Under the pieces are notes generated by a model. That model was given only the letters and a program-made list of their open reading frames with translations, was not told the DNA's origin and ran no database searches. The translations under genes and the position numbers were made by a program. Positions 36,592 through 46,490 of a stretch of 64,000 nucleotides of DNA are shown piece by piece (within the stretch, counting starts at the first letter, position 1; every line of letters begins with the position of its first letter). The DNA is taken from NCBI RefSeq assembly GCF_000801105.2, contig NC_079516.1, forward strand, positions 51,319,265 through 51,383,264. The letters are read 5' to 3'. This DNA is from Raphanus sativus. Its lineage: Eukaryota; Streptophyta; Magnoliopsida; Brassicales; Brassicaceae.

Positions 36592-38698
36592 CTTCGTTAG
36601 GATAGTTTCGTCTGGCTTCGGTGTGTGTGTGTGTCTTTGTTCTTATTCGCTGTCTGAATGAAAAGGTTATCGATTTCTTCTTCTTCTAACAGAGGAGAGA
36701 GAAGTTATATAGTGTGCTGAGGTCTACGTCTGAATAGATCTAACGGTGCGCATATGGCCACGCCATCCCGATCCGGGAGCGTAGCGCAAGCAATAAATCA
36801 TCATAGAATAATAATCTGGTTATAAATATAATTATTACGGTATAATATCTATAAATTAATATTTGATTAAATTAATAAATTTATTCGAATTAATTCAAAA
36901 TATAAAATAATATTTTTATAGAATTCTGTCTAAATATATAATTCAATAAAATCATGAATTAAAATTTATGTATTAATATTAGCACAATAAAAAATATATT
37001 AATTATTTTATGTTCACAATATAGAATGCATCAATGTTTTTCTTAACATTTCAATATACTTTGATAGTTTAAAAATTATATTTTAAACAACACCTAAATT
37101 CTATTAGATATATTTTATATATACCAAGTAGTATAATAAAATAATATAAATTTGATTTTCTAAACTTTAATTAAATGTATATACAGTATAATCTAAAAAT
37201 ATTAAATTAATTTTATAAATTAATGAAATATCATAGTTTAAAATTATTAGTTTATAGAATTTTTACTTTATGTACTTATGAATAATGGTCCTATAAGTAT
37301 TATTCCATTTAGAATTATTAGAGGCATACAATATAGTAACTCTTTAATGGTCTTTCTAAAACTTTTAACTTCTGTGGTTTTTTATATACTTATGAATAAT
37401 GGTCCTATAAGTATTATTCCATTCAGAATTAACAAGAGGCATGCAATATAGTTTGACTCTGTAATGGTCTTTCTAAAACTTTTAACTTCTGCGGTTTTTA
37501 TATTTGAATAATTTGAGACTCTTATTAAAGGCATACAATATAGTTTGATTTTGTAAAGGTATTTCTAATTTTTAACTTCTGTAGTTTTTATATTTAATTT
37601 GAATCCCTTACGTTAATGTGCTAGGGCTGCAAGTTTTATCCAAAGTGACCAAAGCTTTTGGTTTAGAAGTTTGATCTGATTATTTAAGATTGAATCGATG
37701 GATAATATTTCAAAATTAATTTAATACTATGATAAATTTGCATCTAGCGCGAAGTGAAACTATATAGGACAAAAAGTGAAGTTTGATAAGAAAAACATTT
37801 TATGATCAATTTATAAATGAATAAAGTGTACATATGTATTTTTTTCTCAACCATCAGTTCTATATAACCATAGCAATAAATCATTTAATTTTATAAAGTT
37901 TCATTCATCATGGACTTGCATCAATTGTTAAAGGCCAATTAAAATGAATAGGTTGGTTTTTATATTTTCGGTCAAAAAACATTATACCAACAGCATAGTA
38001 TCATATAAACGAAAAAGGATTAAGTGTTTGTTCAACGATAATTTAGAGGATTTCAGTTTGACAAATAATCATAAATATGATCAAGATTGTACATATTATG
38101 ATCATTTGTATTTTTTATAACAAAATGTTTATAGTATTAATCACTAAATTTCAGTGTGTGATTTTAACAATTATAGTAGTTTAAAAATTCAAAATAATAT
38201 ATATATTATTTTTAATCTTATATGGTTATGTGAATGTTTAATAATACTATAAAATGTAACAAATATTGTAGAGGATAAAAATTATTATCAAATATTTATT
38301 TTATTAAGTACCGTTAATTGTCATATTTATTGTAAATCACATTAGATAATTTGTAACTTTTATTTAAAGAACAGAAAAATTATTTGTGAATATTTGTTTA
38401 ATGTATGATCTATCATATTATATACAATGATATACAATGGCAGCAGTGTAATATTGTCTAAAATCTTAGGTCTTTTTAGAACTGTGAAAATTATGGTGTT
38501 GACATCCAAGTGTGGTACTCAATATTACAATTTAGAAAATATCTCTCAGTTGATTCCTTATTTCTTTTTGATGTTTGCTGGAATTGAGTTGTAATGACTT
38601 CGACAACAACAAAAAAAGTCCAACAATAAATTGGTATTCTTTATTGAAAAAAACTATTGTAACATCTTAATATGAATAGAATCAAGAACCACAAATTG
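36592..38698. other. AT-rich spacer upstream of the M16 peptidase
   Basis: No gene. The first 150 bases are the peptidase leader and promoter, with a TATATAG around 36708. The rest is very AT-rich and includes the tandem repeat at 37270-37590. Confidence 0.45.
37270..37590. repeat. Tandem repeat of about 115 bases, three copies
   Basis: Copies at about 37270-37382 and 37383-37500 share the block ACTTATGAATAATGGTCC, then GGCAT(A/G)CAATATAG, then AACTTTTAACTTCTG. A third, partial and diverged copy runs to about 37590. Non-coding. Confidence 0.7.
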
Positions 38699-40020
38699 TT
38701 AATGGGCCGGGAGGACAACAACACTATCAAGAACAGGCCCACAAAGATGGCCGAAGTCATGAAGCTTAGTATGATAAAACGCGCTGTAGAAAGTTAGTCT
38801 GGTCCGGTCCGAATCGGCAACAAACCTAAAACGTCCAGTTTTGGAAACTCCCTTGCCTTCCGACGCAAAAGAAAGCTTAAACGGTTCTTGGCCTGCAAAC
38901 GCCTCCACCGTCATCGACCCATGGCAGTCGTTTCGTGCGTCTCCCACCGTGAACGAGAGCATGTATGCCTCCCCGGCAACGGTACGAATGATCTGAGCGA
39001 TTGCACTTTCTCTCCCGGCAACAAGCTCAACGGCTGCGTGTCCAGACGGCACCTTAAAATGACGGCTGTCGATGTACTTCACCGGTTTTAGAGATTCAAT
39101 GATCCATCCCGGAAGGGGAGAGATTAAGTCTTGGATTCTTGCTGGAATCAAGATTCCGGTGGAGTAGTTAGCGAACACGTGTGGACCGATCTCGAACCCT
39201 CCATTTTTCACTAAGTTTCCTCCTATGATTATTACGAGGAAGATAAGTTAGATAACCGTGTGACATAGTAAATTCAGACCCTAAACGCAAAAAAAAAGTG
39301 TATATTGGCTAAAAACCTAACCGGTTAAGACCCGGTTAATTGGTTTAGCAATGTACCTCTGTTGTACCCGAGAGGAAGGATCTCTTTGATAGCGACGACA
39401 TCTACGAGGGGTCCACATGTAGGGTCCTCTTGAACACCAGAGTTATGGAAAGTGATTTTAACCACATCCGACATTGCCTTGAAAGCCCAAGCGTACGTGT
39501 CTCCACCGTCTGAGCTAAAGACGGTCTGGATTGGAAGCTCGTCGGCCTGACCGGGAACAGAGACTTTGATGTTCTCGTCCTGAGCGCAACTCCTCATGGC
39601 TCCAAATGTTATTGAGTAGACAAAACCAGGATTCACTTTAACGTCTTGAGAGATGGAAGCTAAGCTTCCTAGTCTAACAGCATGGACCCCTCGTGGGACA
39701 GGGAAATAGAAGCCTCCGGGCTGAGCCCCACCGGAGACTAGCTCCACGTGGCCGGTGATTTGCCAGTGAGGGAGAGAGTTTTTGCCGATTATTAGTCGAC
39801 CCTTCATGTTTGATTTGAGAGGGGTGTGCTCAAAGTTGCCATTTGGGAGAAGCCCTAATACACATAGAAAATGATAAATATTACAAAATCATATCCGATG
39901 AGGTAGTGATTATGCAAGGTGGTGAGTTTCTTACCATCGAGATGAGGAGCCCGACGTGGTGGGACGCTGGGAGAACCATGGCAGAGAGAGAGGATGAGAA
40001 GAAAGCAAAGAATGTGATAG
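38699..40020 (-). pseudogene. DUF642 cell-wall protein gene (At2g41800/TEEBE-like), cut from its start by a copia insertion
   Basis: DUF642 proteins are secreted wall proteins with two galactose-binding-like domains that interact with pectin methylesterases. Exons visible here: the rest of exon 1 (39935-40020), exon 2 (39357-39854) and exon 3 (38699-39222). All are intact, in frame and end in a normal stop. The first four codons, including ATG, lie 6.46 kb away at 46478-46490 beyond a retrotransposon. Reading upstream from exon 1 into the LTR meets an in-frame stop (TAA) with no ATG before the gene. The next in-frame ATG is early in exon 2 and would make a protein without signal peptide. So the allele should be null for secretion. 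Everything else is undamaged, which fits a very recent event. Confidence 0.88.
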
Positions 40021-40536
40021 TGTAGAGAGTATTAGCTTAGGTTACTTAGGTTAGAAGTTAACTTGATCTAGGTTTAGTGCAGAATAATAAATGACACACA
40101 AGATTTAACGAGTTCCCGGCCCTCGGCGCGGTACGTCTCGTGGGAGAACTTCTGCTCCCAAAATCCACTAGATCAAAGAGACACTAGTCACACCAAATTA
40201 GTGTACTAGATAGTTTGATTACAATAGGATCAACACAACTTAGCTATAGGATACAATCAACCTCCTTGGATACAATAGACTTAAGCCTAAGCTATTTATC
40301 CTTGTTGATGTCTCCTCTTCCTTGCTATATGACTTGTTGCTTGATCTCAGTTGCCGTAATCTGATATTTCCTTATGACTGCTTTACCTAATCAACAAGAC
40401 TAACACTATATATATATGTGTTACGTATGTGATCAGGTGCATAAGTGGGAGTGGGCCTGCGCAAGACTTCGGCCCATAAGAGAATGCTGTATTTGTTGGC
40501 CCATTGAGCATGGGATAAACCCAAGCTTCTTCCACA
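40021..40536 (-). repeat. 3' LTR of the copia element
   Basis: 516 bases, identical by eye to 45962-46477. It contains an AT-rich TATA-like run (about 40408-40420) that on the minus strand could serve as promoter. As the 3' LTR lies directly upstream of the remaining DUF642 exons in the same orientation, read-out transcription is possible. Confidence 0.95.
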
Positions 40537-40546
40537 AATCTCCACC
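40537..40546 (-). other. Polypurine tract of the copia element
   Basis: On the minus strand GGTGGAGATT abuts the TG of the 3' LTR, the usual copia plus-strand primer site. Confidence 0.75.
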
Positions 40547-41738
40547 AGCTTGGTTTAGGCCCAGCCTTGGCCCATATGGCAATTTATATTTTTTTTCTTC
40601 TTTCACCGACAGCCTCCTCTCCCCTTTGTCTCTTTGTCTTTTTAGACAAGTGAAGAGTCGATGAAACTCTTCCTCTCTCTCTTCTCTCTCACTCGTGAAT
40701 CTCCTCTGTCGGAACAGACTCGATCTCACCGTGAGATATCGCCGATCGATTTGCCTCGCGATCGTAGCTCCGTGCATGAAGGTCTCGTTGGCTCCACCGC
40801 ACCGGAGTTGCCTCTCCTCCTCTTTTCTTCCCTCGATGTCTATTCGCCAAGACGGCGATTCGACTTCTCCGACGACGGCTCACCTTGTTGTGAATACATC
40901 ATCCTTCCCTTTTAACATCCCCAGGTACATCTAATCGTTCCTCTTCATGATTGATTAGGGTCATCTGTTAAGGATATTAAGTTGGTCTCGGGATTGTTTA
41001 GCTAACCAGTGGATTCTTTGATTTGCATGTCATCTTCGATGCCTCGTGTCTCTGTCTTCGGCCCTGACTGAGATTCTGACATGGTTCTGAGCTCACACCT
41101 GAGCTCCCTCGTCACGCTCCACCTCTTTTGTAGACAAAGAACCTGCCTTTTTTTTTTTTTCGAACTTTATGTACTGTGTTTCTCATTTGTCGACCTGACC
41201 CTCTCTGTATTGATTTCAGAGTTATGTTCAACCCGACGATAGGCTATCATCGTTTCTGGTGTGAAACCCCTTCCTGGGTCCGACGTTTGATTCAGCTCTA
41301 ACTCGAGCCTGTTAACACAATGTCACGTTCTGATAGTAAGCTTCTCCTCAAATGCTCCTAGTTGTTTAGCTAACGTTCTCGAGCTTTGTTACTAACAACT
41401 CTGCCTTTGTTGCTTACTGTAGGTGTACTGTCTCTGAGATGGGTGTGATCTTCTCTGCAAGTTTACTGACCCTGACGTTTGCTTCTGACGCCTCATGAAG
41501 CCCTTTCAGAGTCACACTCTATTAAGACAGGAATGTCTGGTGGTGCACGATTACTCCACCTGAACCAGGAATTCCTCCTCGGTTCTCATTATCCTCCAGG
41601 TGATCCCTCCTTCTTTATTGACACTCCCTGTTGACTTTGTTTCCCATTTCGCACACACTGACTGTTTGTTTTGGATGTCTGTGTCATGCGAGGATGAGAT
41701 TTCTTCAACTTGAATCACCTGGAGCGTCCTCAATCTTC
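40547..41738. other. Untranslated 1.2-kb segment between pol and the polypurine tract
   Basis: Longer than usual for a copia element of this layout. No ORF homologous to envelope or other retroviral protein was recognised. Base composition is more GC-rich than the AT spacers. On the plus strand (antisense to the element) there are pyrimidine tracts followed by CAG or TAG (for example before 41221 and before 41424) that look like plant intron 3' ends, and short ORFs rich in Ser and Leu. This could be a captured host gene fragment. Origin unknown. Confidence 0.4.
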
Positions 41739-44549
41739 TTAGTTCACATTCAAAAGCTCACAGCAAAGCTGGAACTTCTGACCAGGTACCGTCTTTGTTA
41801 GAAAATCTGCAGGGTTGACGTTAGTGTGAATCTTGTTTAGAACAATATCTCCTGCTTCCACTAGGTCTCGAATGTAGTTGAACTTGGTAGCTATGTGTTT
41901 AGTCTTCTCGTGGTTGACTGGATTTCTAGCTAGAGCTAGGGCACTTTGAGAATCACAGTAGAGATTGATCCCTTGTTGCTTGAAACCTAGTTCATTGCAT
42001 ATTTCTTTTAGCCACATTGCTTCTTTAGCTGCCTCGTTTAATGCCATGTATTCAGCTTCTGTAGTTGATAGTGCAACAACTGACTGTAGGCATGATTTCC
42101 ATAAAATCGTATTCCCTCCAAATTTGAATGCATATCCTGTAACTGAACGACTTCTGTCTCTGTCTGTAGCATAGTCTGAGTCTGAATAACCTTCCACACA
42201 TAAGGTAGAACTCTTCTTAAACGTTAGGTTAGACTCCACTGCTCCCCTTAGGTACCTTAGGACCCACTGAACTGCTTTCCAGTGTTCTCGTCCTGGTTTA
42301 CTCATGAACCGACACACGTATCCTACTGCGAATCCCAGATCAGGTCTAGATCCCACCATGGCGTACATTAGGCTACCCACAGCGCTAGCATAGGGAATTC
42401 TTTCCATCTGAGATGCTTCCACTTTCCACTCATCATCTGTGAGGCTTCTCAATTTGATGTGTGATGCAGTAGGAGTAATCACAGGCTTAGCATCTAGCAT
42501 CCCAAACGTCTTTAGGACTTTCTTAATGTAGTTGCTTTGAGATAAGACTAGTGTTCCTTTAACTCGATCACGAGTAATGTCCATGCCTAAGATTCTTGAT
42601 GCTTTTCCCATGTCCTTCATCTCAAACTCGCCACTCAATTTCTCCTTAAGGTTCTTAATCACTTGCTTGTTTCCTGAGGCAATCAACATGTCGTCAACAT
42701 ATAGAAGTAGGTAAATGGCCTTATCAGTGTTAACATCCCTCATGTAGACACATAAATCTTTGCTACAGCGTTCAAACAACTGATCCTTCATGAAGCTGTT
42801 GAACCGATGGTTCCATCTTCTGGGGGATTGCTTCAAACCATACAGAGACTTCCTTAACAAGCACACTTTGTTCTCTGTCCCTGGCTTAATAAAACCCTCG
42901 GGCTGTTCCATTAGTATTCGCTCTTCTAGGCTTCCATGTAGAAACGCAGTTTTAACATCCATCTGTTCTAGTTCCAAGTCTAGGTTCACCACAATGCTGA
43001 GCATAAGTCTGATAGATACATGTTTCACTACTGGTGAAAATATTTCATTGTAGTCAATCCCTTCTTTCTGAGAATACCCTTTAGCCACTAGTCTACCTTT
43101 GTATCGCTCATCCTCAACTCCTGGAATCCCTGGCTTAAGCTTAAACAGCCATCTGCATCCAACGAGTTTTGCCTTAGCCGGCCTGTCTATTAAATCCCAG
43201 GTTCTGTTCTTCTTATGAGAATCCATTTCCTCTTCTGCTGCATTTTTCCATAATTTCTTCTGAGGGCTTCTCATTGCCTCAGCATAGGATTTAGGTTCTT
43301 GAATCTCCAAATCATCAATGACATTGAGCGCGTAAGCTACAAAGTTTCCATCTTCATACCGTGATGGAGGCCTCACGTTTTGTCTTCTTTCTCTATCTCT
43401 AGCTAGAACATAGTTATCCAGAGTTTCAGTGCCATCACTCGCATTTTCTTCCTCGTGATCACCTTCAATATCATCGTGATCTTGTTCTTCCTCACTCGAG
43501 TTGTTAGAGTCAGGTGATAATGATGATCCTTCTCCACCTTGATCAGATGGGCCTTTAGATTCAACTGAAGGGGTAGGCCCTCTGATTAAATCATCACTAA
43601 ATGAAACCCTCTTCTTAGGTTGTTTTTCTGTTTCGTTAGCCTTCTTTGCTCCTGAGCTTTCTTTCTCTTTAGCAACAGTGTGCTTATACAACTCATCTTC
43701 GTTAAAGACAACGTTTCGGCTAGTTCTGCATCTGCCTTCATCTTCTATCCACACACGGTAGCCTTTAGTACCCATAGGATACCCCACGAAAACACCCTTA
43801 ATGGCTCTCGGTCCTGTTTTCTCTTCAGTTATGTGAACATAGGCAGTGCATCCAAACGTTCTGAGGTGTCCCAAGTCGGGTTTAGCACCTATCCACACTT
43901 CTTCTGGCATCTTGAATTCTAGTGTAGAATTAGGTGATCTGTTGATCAGATGGATAGCAGTGGATGCAGCTTCTGCCCAGAAGCTTTGGTCTAAGCCAGA
44001 TTCGGCTAACATGCATCTAACTTTATCCATGATGGTCCTGTTCATCCTTTCTGACACCCCATTCTGTTGAGGGGTGTAACTGCAGGTTCTGTGGCGCTTA
44101 ATCCCAGCCTGCTTGCAGTAATTATCGAACTGCCTATTACAGAATTCCAACCCATTATCTGTTCTCAAACATTTAATTTTCTTCTCCGTCTTGGTTTCAA
44201 CCTCAGCTTTCCATTCTCTGAATTTAGAAAACACCTCATCCTTAGTTTTAAGAAAATAAATCCAGACCTTCTTAGAGAAATCATCAATAAATGTCACGAA
44301 ATACTTGTGCCCTGCAAGACTATCCGGTGTAGATGGAGAACCCCAAAGGTCAGAGTGAACATACTCTAGAATCCCTTTAGTCACATGCTTAGCCTTAGGA
44401 AAACTTTGCTTGTGAGATTTACCAATTATGCAGTGCTCACAGAAATCCAATGTCTTAACTTCCTTGTCAATGATAAATCCCTGTTTGACAAGTTCAGACA
44501 TATTGTTAAGACTCATATGACCGAGGCGAGAATGCCAAACATTAGTCAT
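41739..44549 (-). CDS. Copia pol: integrase, reverse transcriptase, RNase H
   Basis: Open frame of 936 codons. The integrase zinc region is His-x3-His (His-Ser-Arg-Leu-Gly-His) with Cys-x2-Cys (Phe-Cys-Glu-His-Cys). The catalytic core is visible as Ser-Asp-Leu-Trp-Gly, Thr-Asp-Asn-Gly and an Asn-Gly-Val-Ser-Glu-Arg-Met-Asn stretch. After an acidic Ser/Glu/Asp-rich linker comes reverse transcriptase, with the copia catalytic box Tyr-Val-Asp-Asp-Met. RNase H follows, with Tyr-Ser-Asp-Ser-Asp-Tyr and Asp-Ser-Gln-Ser-Ala. It lies in the same frame as the protease and gag ORFs upstream but is separated from them by a stop at 44598-44600. Confidence 0.95.
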   Translation of the reverse strand: MTNVWHSRLGHMSLNNMSELVKQGFIIDKEVKTLDFCEHCIIGKSHKQSFPKAKHVTKGILEYVHSDLWGSPSTPDSLAGHKYFVTFIDDFSKKVWIYFLKTKDEVFSKFREWKAEVETKTEKKIKCLRTDNGLEFCNRQFDNYCKQAGIKRHRTCSYTPQQNGVSERMNRTIMDKVRCMLAESGLDQSFWAEAASTAIHLINRSPNSTLEFKMPEEVWIGAKPDLGHLRTFGCTAYVHITEEKTGPRAIKGVFVGYPMGTKGYRVWIEDEGRCRTSRNVVFNEDELYKHTVAKEKESSGAKKANETEKQPKKRVSFSDDLIRGPTPSVESKGPSDQGGEGSSLSPDSNNSSEEEQDHDDIEGDHEEENASDGTETLDNYVLARDRERRQNVRPPSRYEDGNFVAYALNVIDDLEIQEPKSYAEAMRSPQKKLWKNAAEEEMDSHKKNRTWDLIDRPAKAKLVGCRWLFKLKPGIPGVEDERYKGRLVAKGYSQKEGIDYNEIFSPVVKHVSIRLMLSIVVNLDLELEQMDVKTAFLHGSLEERILMEQPEGFIKPGTENKVCLLRKSLYGLKQSPRRWNHRFNSFMKDQLFERCSKDLCVYMRDVNTDKAIYLLLYVDDMLIASGNKQVIKNLKEKLSGEFEMKDMGKASRILGMDITRDRVKGTLVLSQSNYIKKVLKTFGMLDAKPVITPTASHIKLRSLTDDEWKVEASQMERIPYASAVGSLMYAMVGSRPDLGFAVGYVCRFMSKPGREHWKAVQWVLRYLRGAVESNLTFKKSSTLCVEGYSDSDYATDRDRSRSVTGYAFKFGGNTILWKSCLQSVVALSTTEAEYMALNEAAKEAMWLKEICNELGFKQQGINLYCDSQSALALARNPVNHEKTKHIATKFNYIRDLVEAGDIVLNKIHTNVNPADFLTKTVPGQKFQLCCELLNVN

Positions 44550-44597
44550 ATTTTTCTCAACTTTAGATAGATTGGCCTCTCCGCGAGAGACCGTCCC

Positions 44598-44972
44598 CTA
44601 TAGATAATAGAGCCCCTGATGATACTTTCCTGAGATAACCGGTTTGTCATCTTTATAAAAGTTAACCATAAGATCCTTTCCTTCATATCTGCATCCTGAC
44701 GTTTCTAACATACCATAGGAGATTAAGTTTCTGCTCATACCTGGCATGTATCTCACGCCTGTTAAAATCACAGTAGATCCATCTGGATTCATAATTTTAA
44801 TCTTCCCTATTCCTTGTATGTTGCTGTGAGTATTATTTGCCATTAACACTTTTCCACCTTTGAATTCTTTCAGGTCAAATAAGAAATCCTTGTCGGGAGT
44901 GATATGAAATGAACATCCAGAGTCCATCACCCATTCATCCTTGGTGTATTGAGTACTCACGGTAAGTATCAA
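44598..44972 (-). CDS. Copia protease region of the interrupted polyprotein
   Basis: Carries the aspartic protease motif Met-Asp-Ser-Gly-Cys-Ser typical of copia (usually Asp-Ser-Gly-Ala/Cys). It is in the same reading frame as gag (stop TAA at 44985-44987) and pol (stop TAG at 44598-44600). The two stop codons are the only breaks seen between gag start and pol end, and no frameshift was found. Confidence 0.85.
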   Translation of the reverse strand: MILTVSTQYTKDEWVMDSGCSFHITPDKDFLFDLKEFKGGKVLMANNTHSNIQGIGKIKIMNPDGSTVILTGVRYMPGMSRNLISYGMLETSGCRYEGKDLMVNFYKDDKPVISGKYHQGLYYL

Positions 44973-44984
44973 TGGTTGCTTCGG

Positions 44985-45887
44985 TTATTCTGCTAGATTA
45001 GCTGAGTCTTGCGATTTATTTTGCCTTTTGTCAGGGCATTCACGCTTCCAGTGACCATCCTTGCCGCATATGAAGCAACCCTTGGAGTTTCTGTTGTTCC
45101 TGGGGCGAGATTTAGATCGTCCTTGTCTACTCTTGGACCTGCCCTTGTAACCTTTTCCATTGCCTCTGCCAGTTCTGTTGTCTGATCGGCCTCTCTCAAC
45201 CATCAGACCTTCTCCACCTGATCTGGTAAACTTACCACTCTCTATCAACTCTCTTTCTTTTGATTTAGCTGCACCAGTGACTTCGGCTAAACTGAGTGTT
45301 TCTCTTCCATACTTAAGAGTCTCCTTGAGTTGATCATACTTATTCGGTAGAGAACTAAGCAGTAGAATAGCTTGAACTTCCTCTGATACTTCAACTTGCA
45401 AATTGTTTAAATCTGCCACTAGTTTTAGGAAGTCATCCACATTCTCATCAATAGATTTTGACTCAACCATCTTGAATGTGTAGAACCTGAGCTGTAGATA
45501 AATCCGGTTAGGTAGTGATGTCTCTGTGTACAAATTATTCAATGTACTCCACATTGCAGCAGCAGTCTCGCAATGTTGAATTTTCCTTAAGACTTTGTTC
45601 CCAACATTCAGCACAATCAGGTCCTTGGCTTTCTCTGATTTTTCAAATTTTGCAGGATCAATTACAGGTGCAGGCTTAACGATTCCAGCAAGCCCCTTTC
45701 CAGTGTCTTTCATGGCAGACTCTGGTTCATCCTTAGCATCAGGATCTTCTTTTAAAAGCTTCTCGTCAGTAAGTATAGCTTTTAAACCGAGCACTCCAAA
45801 ATGAGCCATCATTCGTACTTTCCATAATGCGAAGTCACCATCGCCTTCGAACCGATCGATCTCGATGCGTTCTTTTGACTTCACCAT
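44985..45887 (-). CDS. Copia gag
   Basis: 300-aa nucleocapsid/capsid precursor starting Met-Val-Lys-Ser-Lys-Glu-Arg. It contains the Leu-Trp-Lys-Val-Arg-Met region of plant copia gag and a basic Arg/Gly/Ser tract. Near the C-terminus is one zinc knuckle, Cys-Phe-Ile-Cys-Gly-Lys-Asp-Gly-His-Trp-Lys-Arg-Glu-Cys (CX2CX4HX4C). It ends at a stop that separates it from the protease. Confidence 0.93.
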   Translation of the reverse strand: MVKSKERIEIDRFEGDGDFALWKVRMMAHFGVLGLKAILTDEKLLKEDPDAKDEPESAMKDTGKGLAGIVKPAPVIDPAKFEKSEKAKDLIVLNVGNKVLRKIQHCETAAAMWSTLNNLYTETSLPNRIYLQLRFYTFKMVESKSIDENVDDFLKLVADLNNLQVEVSEEVQAILLLSSLPNKYDQLKETLKYGRETLSLAEVTGAAKSKERELIESGKFTRSGGEGLMVERGRSDNRTGRGNGKGYKGRSKSRQGRSKSRPRNNRNSKGCFICGKDGHWKRECPDKRQNKSQDSANLAE

Positions 45888-45947
45888 TGAGCAGGTACTG
45901 TATTTCCCTCTCTTTCTCCCCTTAGTAACCTATATGTAGAACCGGAA

Positions 45948-45959
45948 GCTCTGATACCA
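45948..45959 (-). other. Primer-binding site (initiator tRNA-Met)
   Basis: On the minus strand TGGTATCAGAGC lies two bases inside the 5' LTR. It is the standard complement of the 3' end of plant initiator methionine tRNA. Confidence 0.9.
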
Positions 45960-45961
45960 CT

Positions 45962-46477
45962 TGTAGAGAGTATTAGCTTAGGTTACTTAGGTTAGAAGTT
46001 AACTTGATCTAGGTTTAGTGCAGAATAATAAATGACACACAAGATTTAACGAGTTCCCGGCCCTCGGCGCGGTACGTCTCGTGGGAGAACTTCTGCTCCC
46101 AAAATCCACTAGATCAAAGAGACACTAGTCACACCAAATTAGTGTACTAGATAGTTTGATTACAATAGGATCAACACAACTTAGCTATAGGATACAATCA
46201 ACCTCCTTGGATACAATAGACTTAAGCCTAAGCTATTTATCCTTGTTGATGTCTCCTCTTCCTTGCTATATGACTTGTTGCTTGATCTCAGTTGCCGTAA
46301 TCTGATATTTCCTTATGACTGCTTTACCTAATCAACAAGACTAACACTATATATATATGTGTTACGTATGTGATCAGGTGCATAAGTGGGAGTGGGCCTG
46401 CGCAAGACTTCGGCCCATAAGAGAATGCTGTATTTGTTGGCCCATTGAGCATGGGATAAACCCAAGCTTCTTCCACA
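45962..46477 (-). repeat. 5' LTR of the copia element
   Basis: 516 bases, identical by eye to the 3' LTR. The 5-base duplication GATAG follows at 46478-46482. Confidence 0.95.
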
Positions 46478-46490
46478 GATAGAGAGACAT
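46478..46490 (-). pseudogene. Severed start of the first DUF642 gene
   Basis: Read on the minus strand this gives ATG followed by three codons and one base (Met-Ser-Leu-Tyr). The paralogue at 49562 begins Met-Ser-Leu. The frame continues, across the target-site duplication, in the signal-peptide exon left at 39935-40015. The sum (13 + 81 bases) equals the 94-base exon 1 of the paralogue, proving that this is where the exon was split. Confidence 0.88.

Larger units (their letters stand above)
40021..46477 (-). mobile_element. Ty1/copia LTR retrotransposon, full length, very young
   Basis: A 6457-base element bounded by 516-base LTRs (40021-40536 and 45962-46477) that start TG and end CA and are identical by eye. 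It is flanked by the 5-base duplication GATAG (40016-40020 and 46478-46482). On the minus strand it reads 5' LTR, primer-binding site, gag, protease, integrase, reverse transcriptase and RNase H, a roughly 1.2-kb untranslated part, polypurine tract, 3' LTR. Integrase before reverse transcriptase identifies copia. Two in-frame stops interrupt the long gag-pol frame, so this copy is probably non-autonomous. It has the same orientation as the DUF642 gene it interrupts. Confidence 0.97.

Noticed and set aside
40416..40934. Plus- and minus-strand ORFs at the 3' LTR edge
   Set aside because: They run across the LTR border, have no recognisable domain and are not conserved in layout; kept only as part of the unexplained 1.2-kb segment.
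42790..44369. Several plus-strand ORFs of 60-100 codons
   Set aside because: Antisense shadows of copia pol, without motifs of their own.
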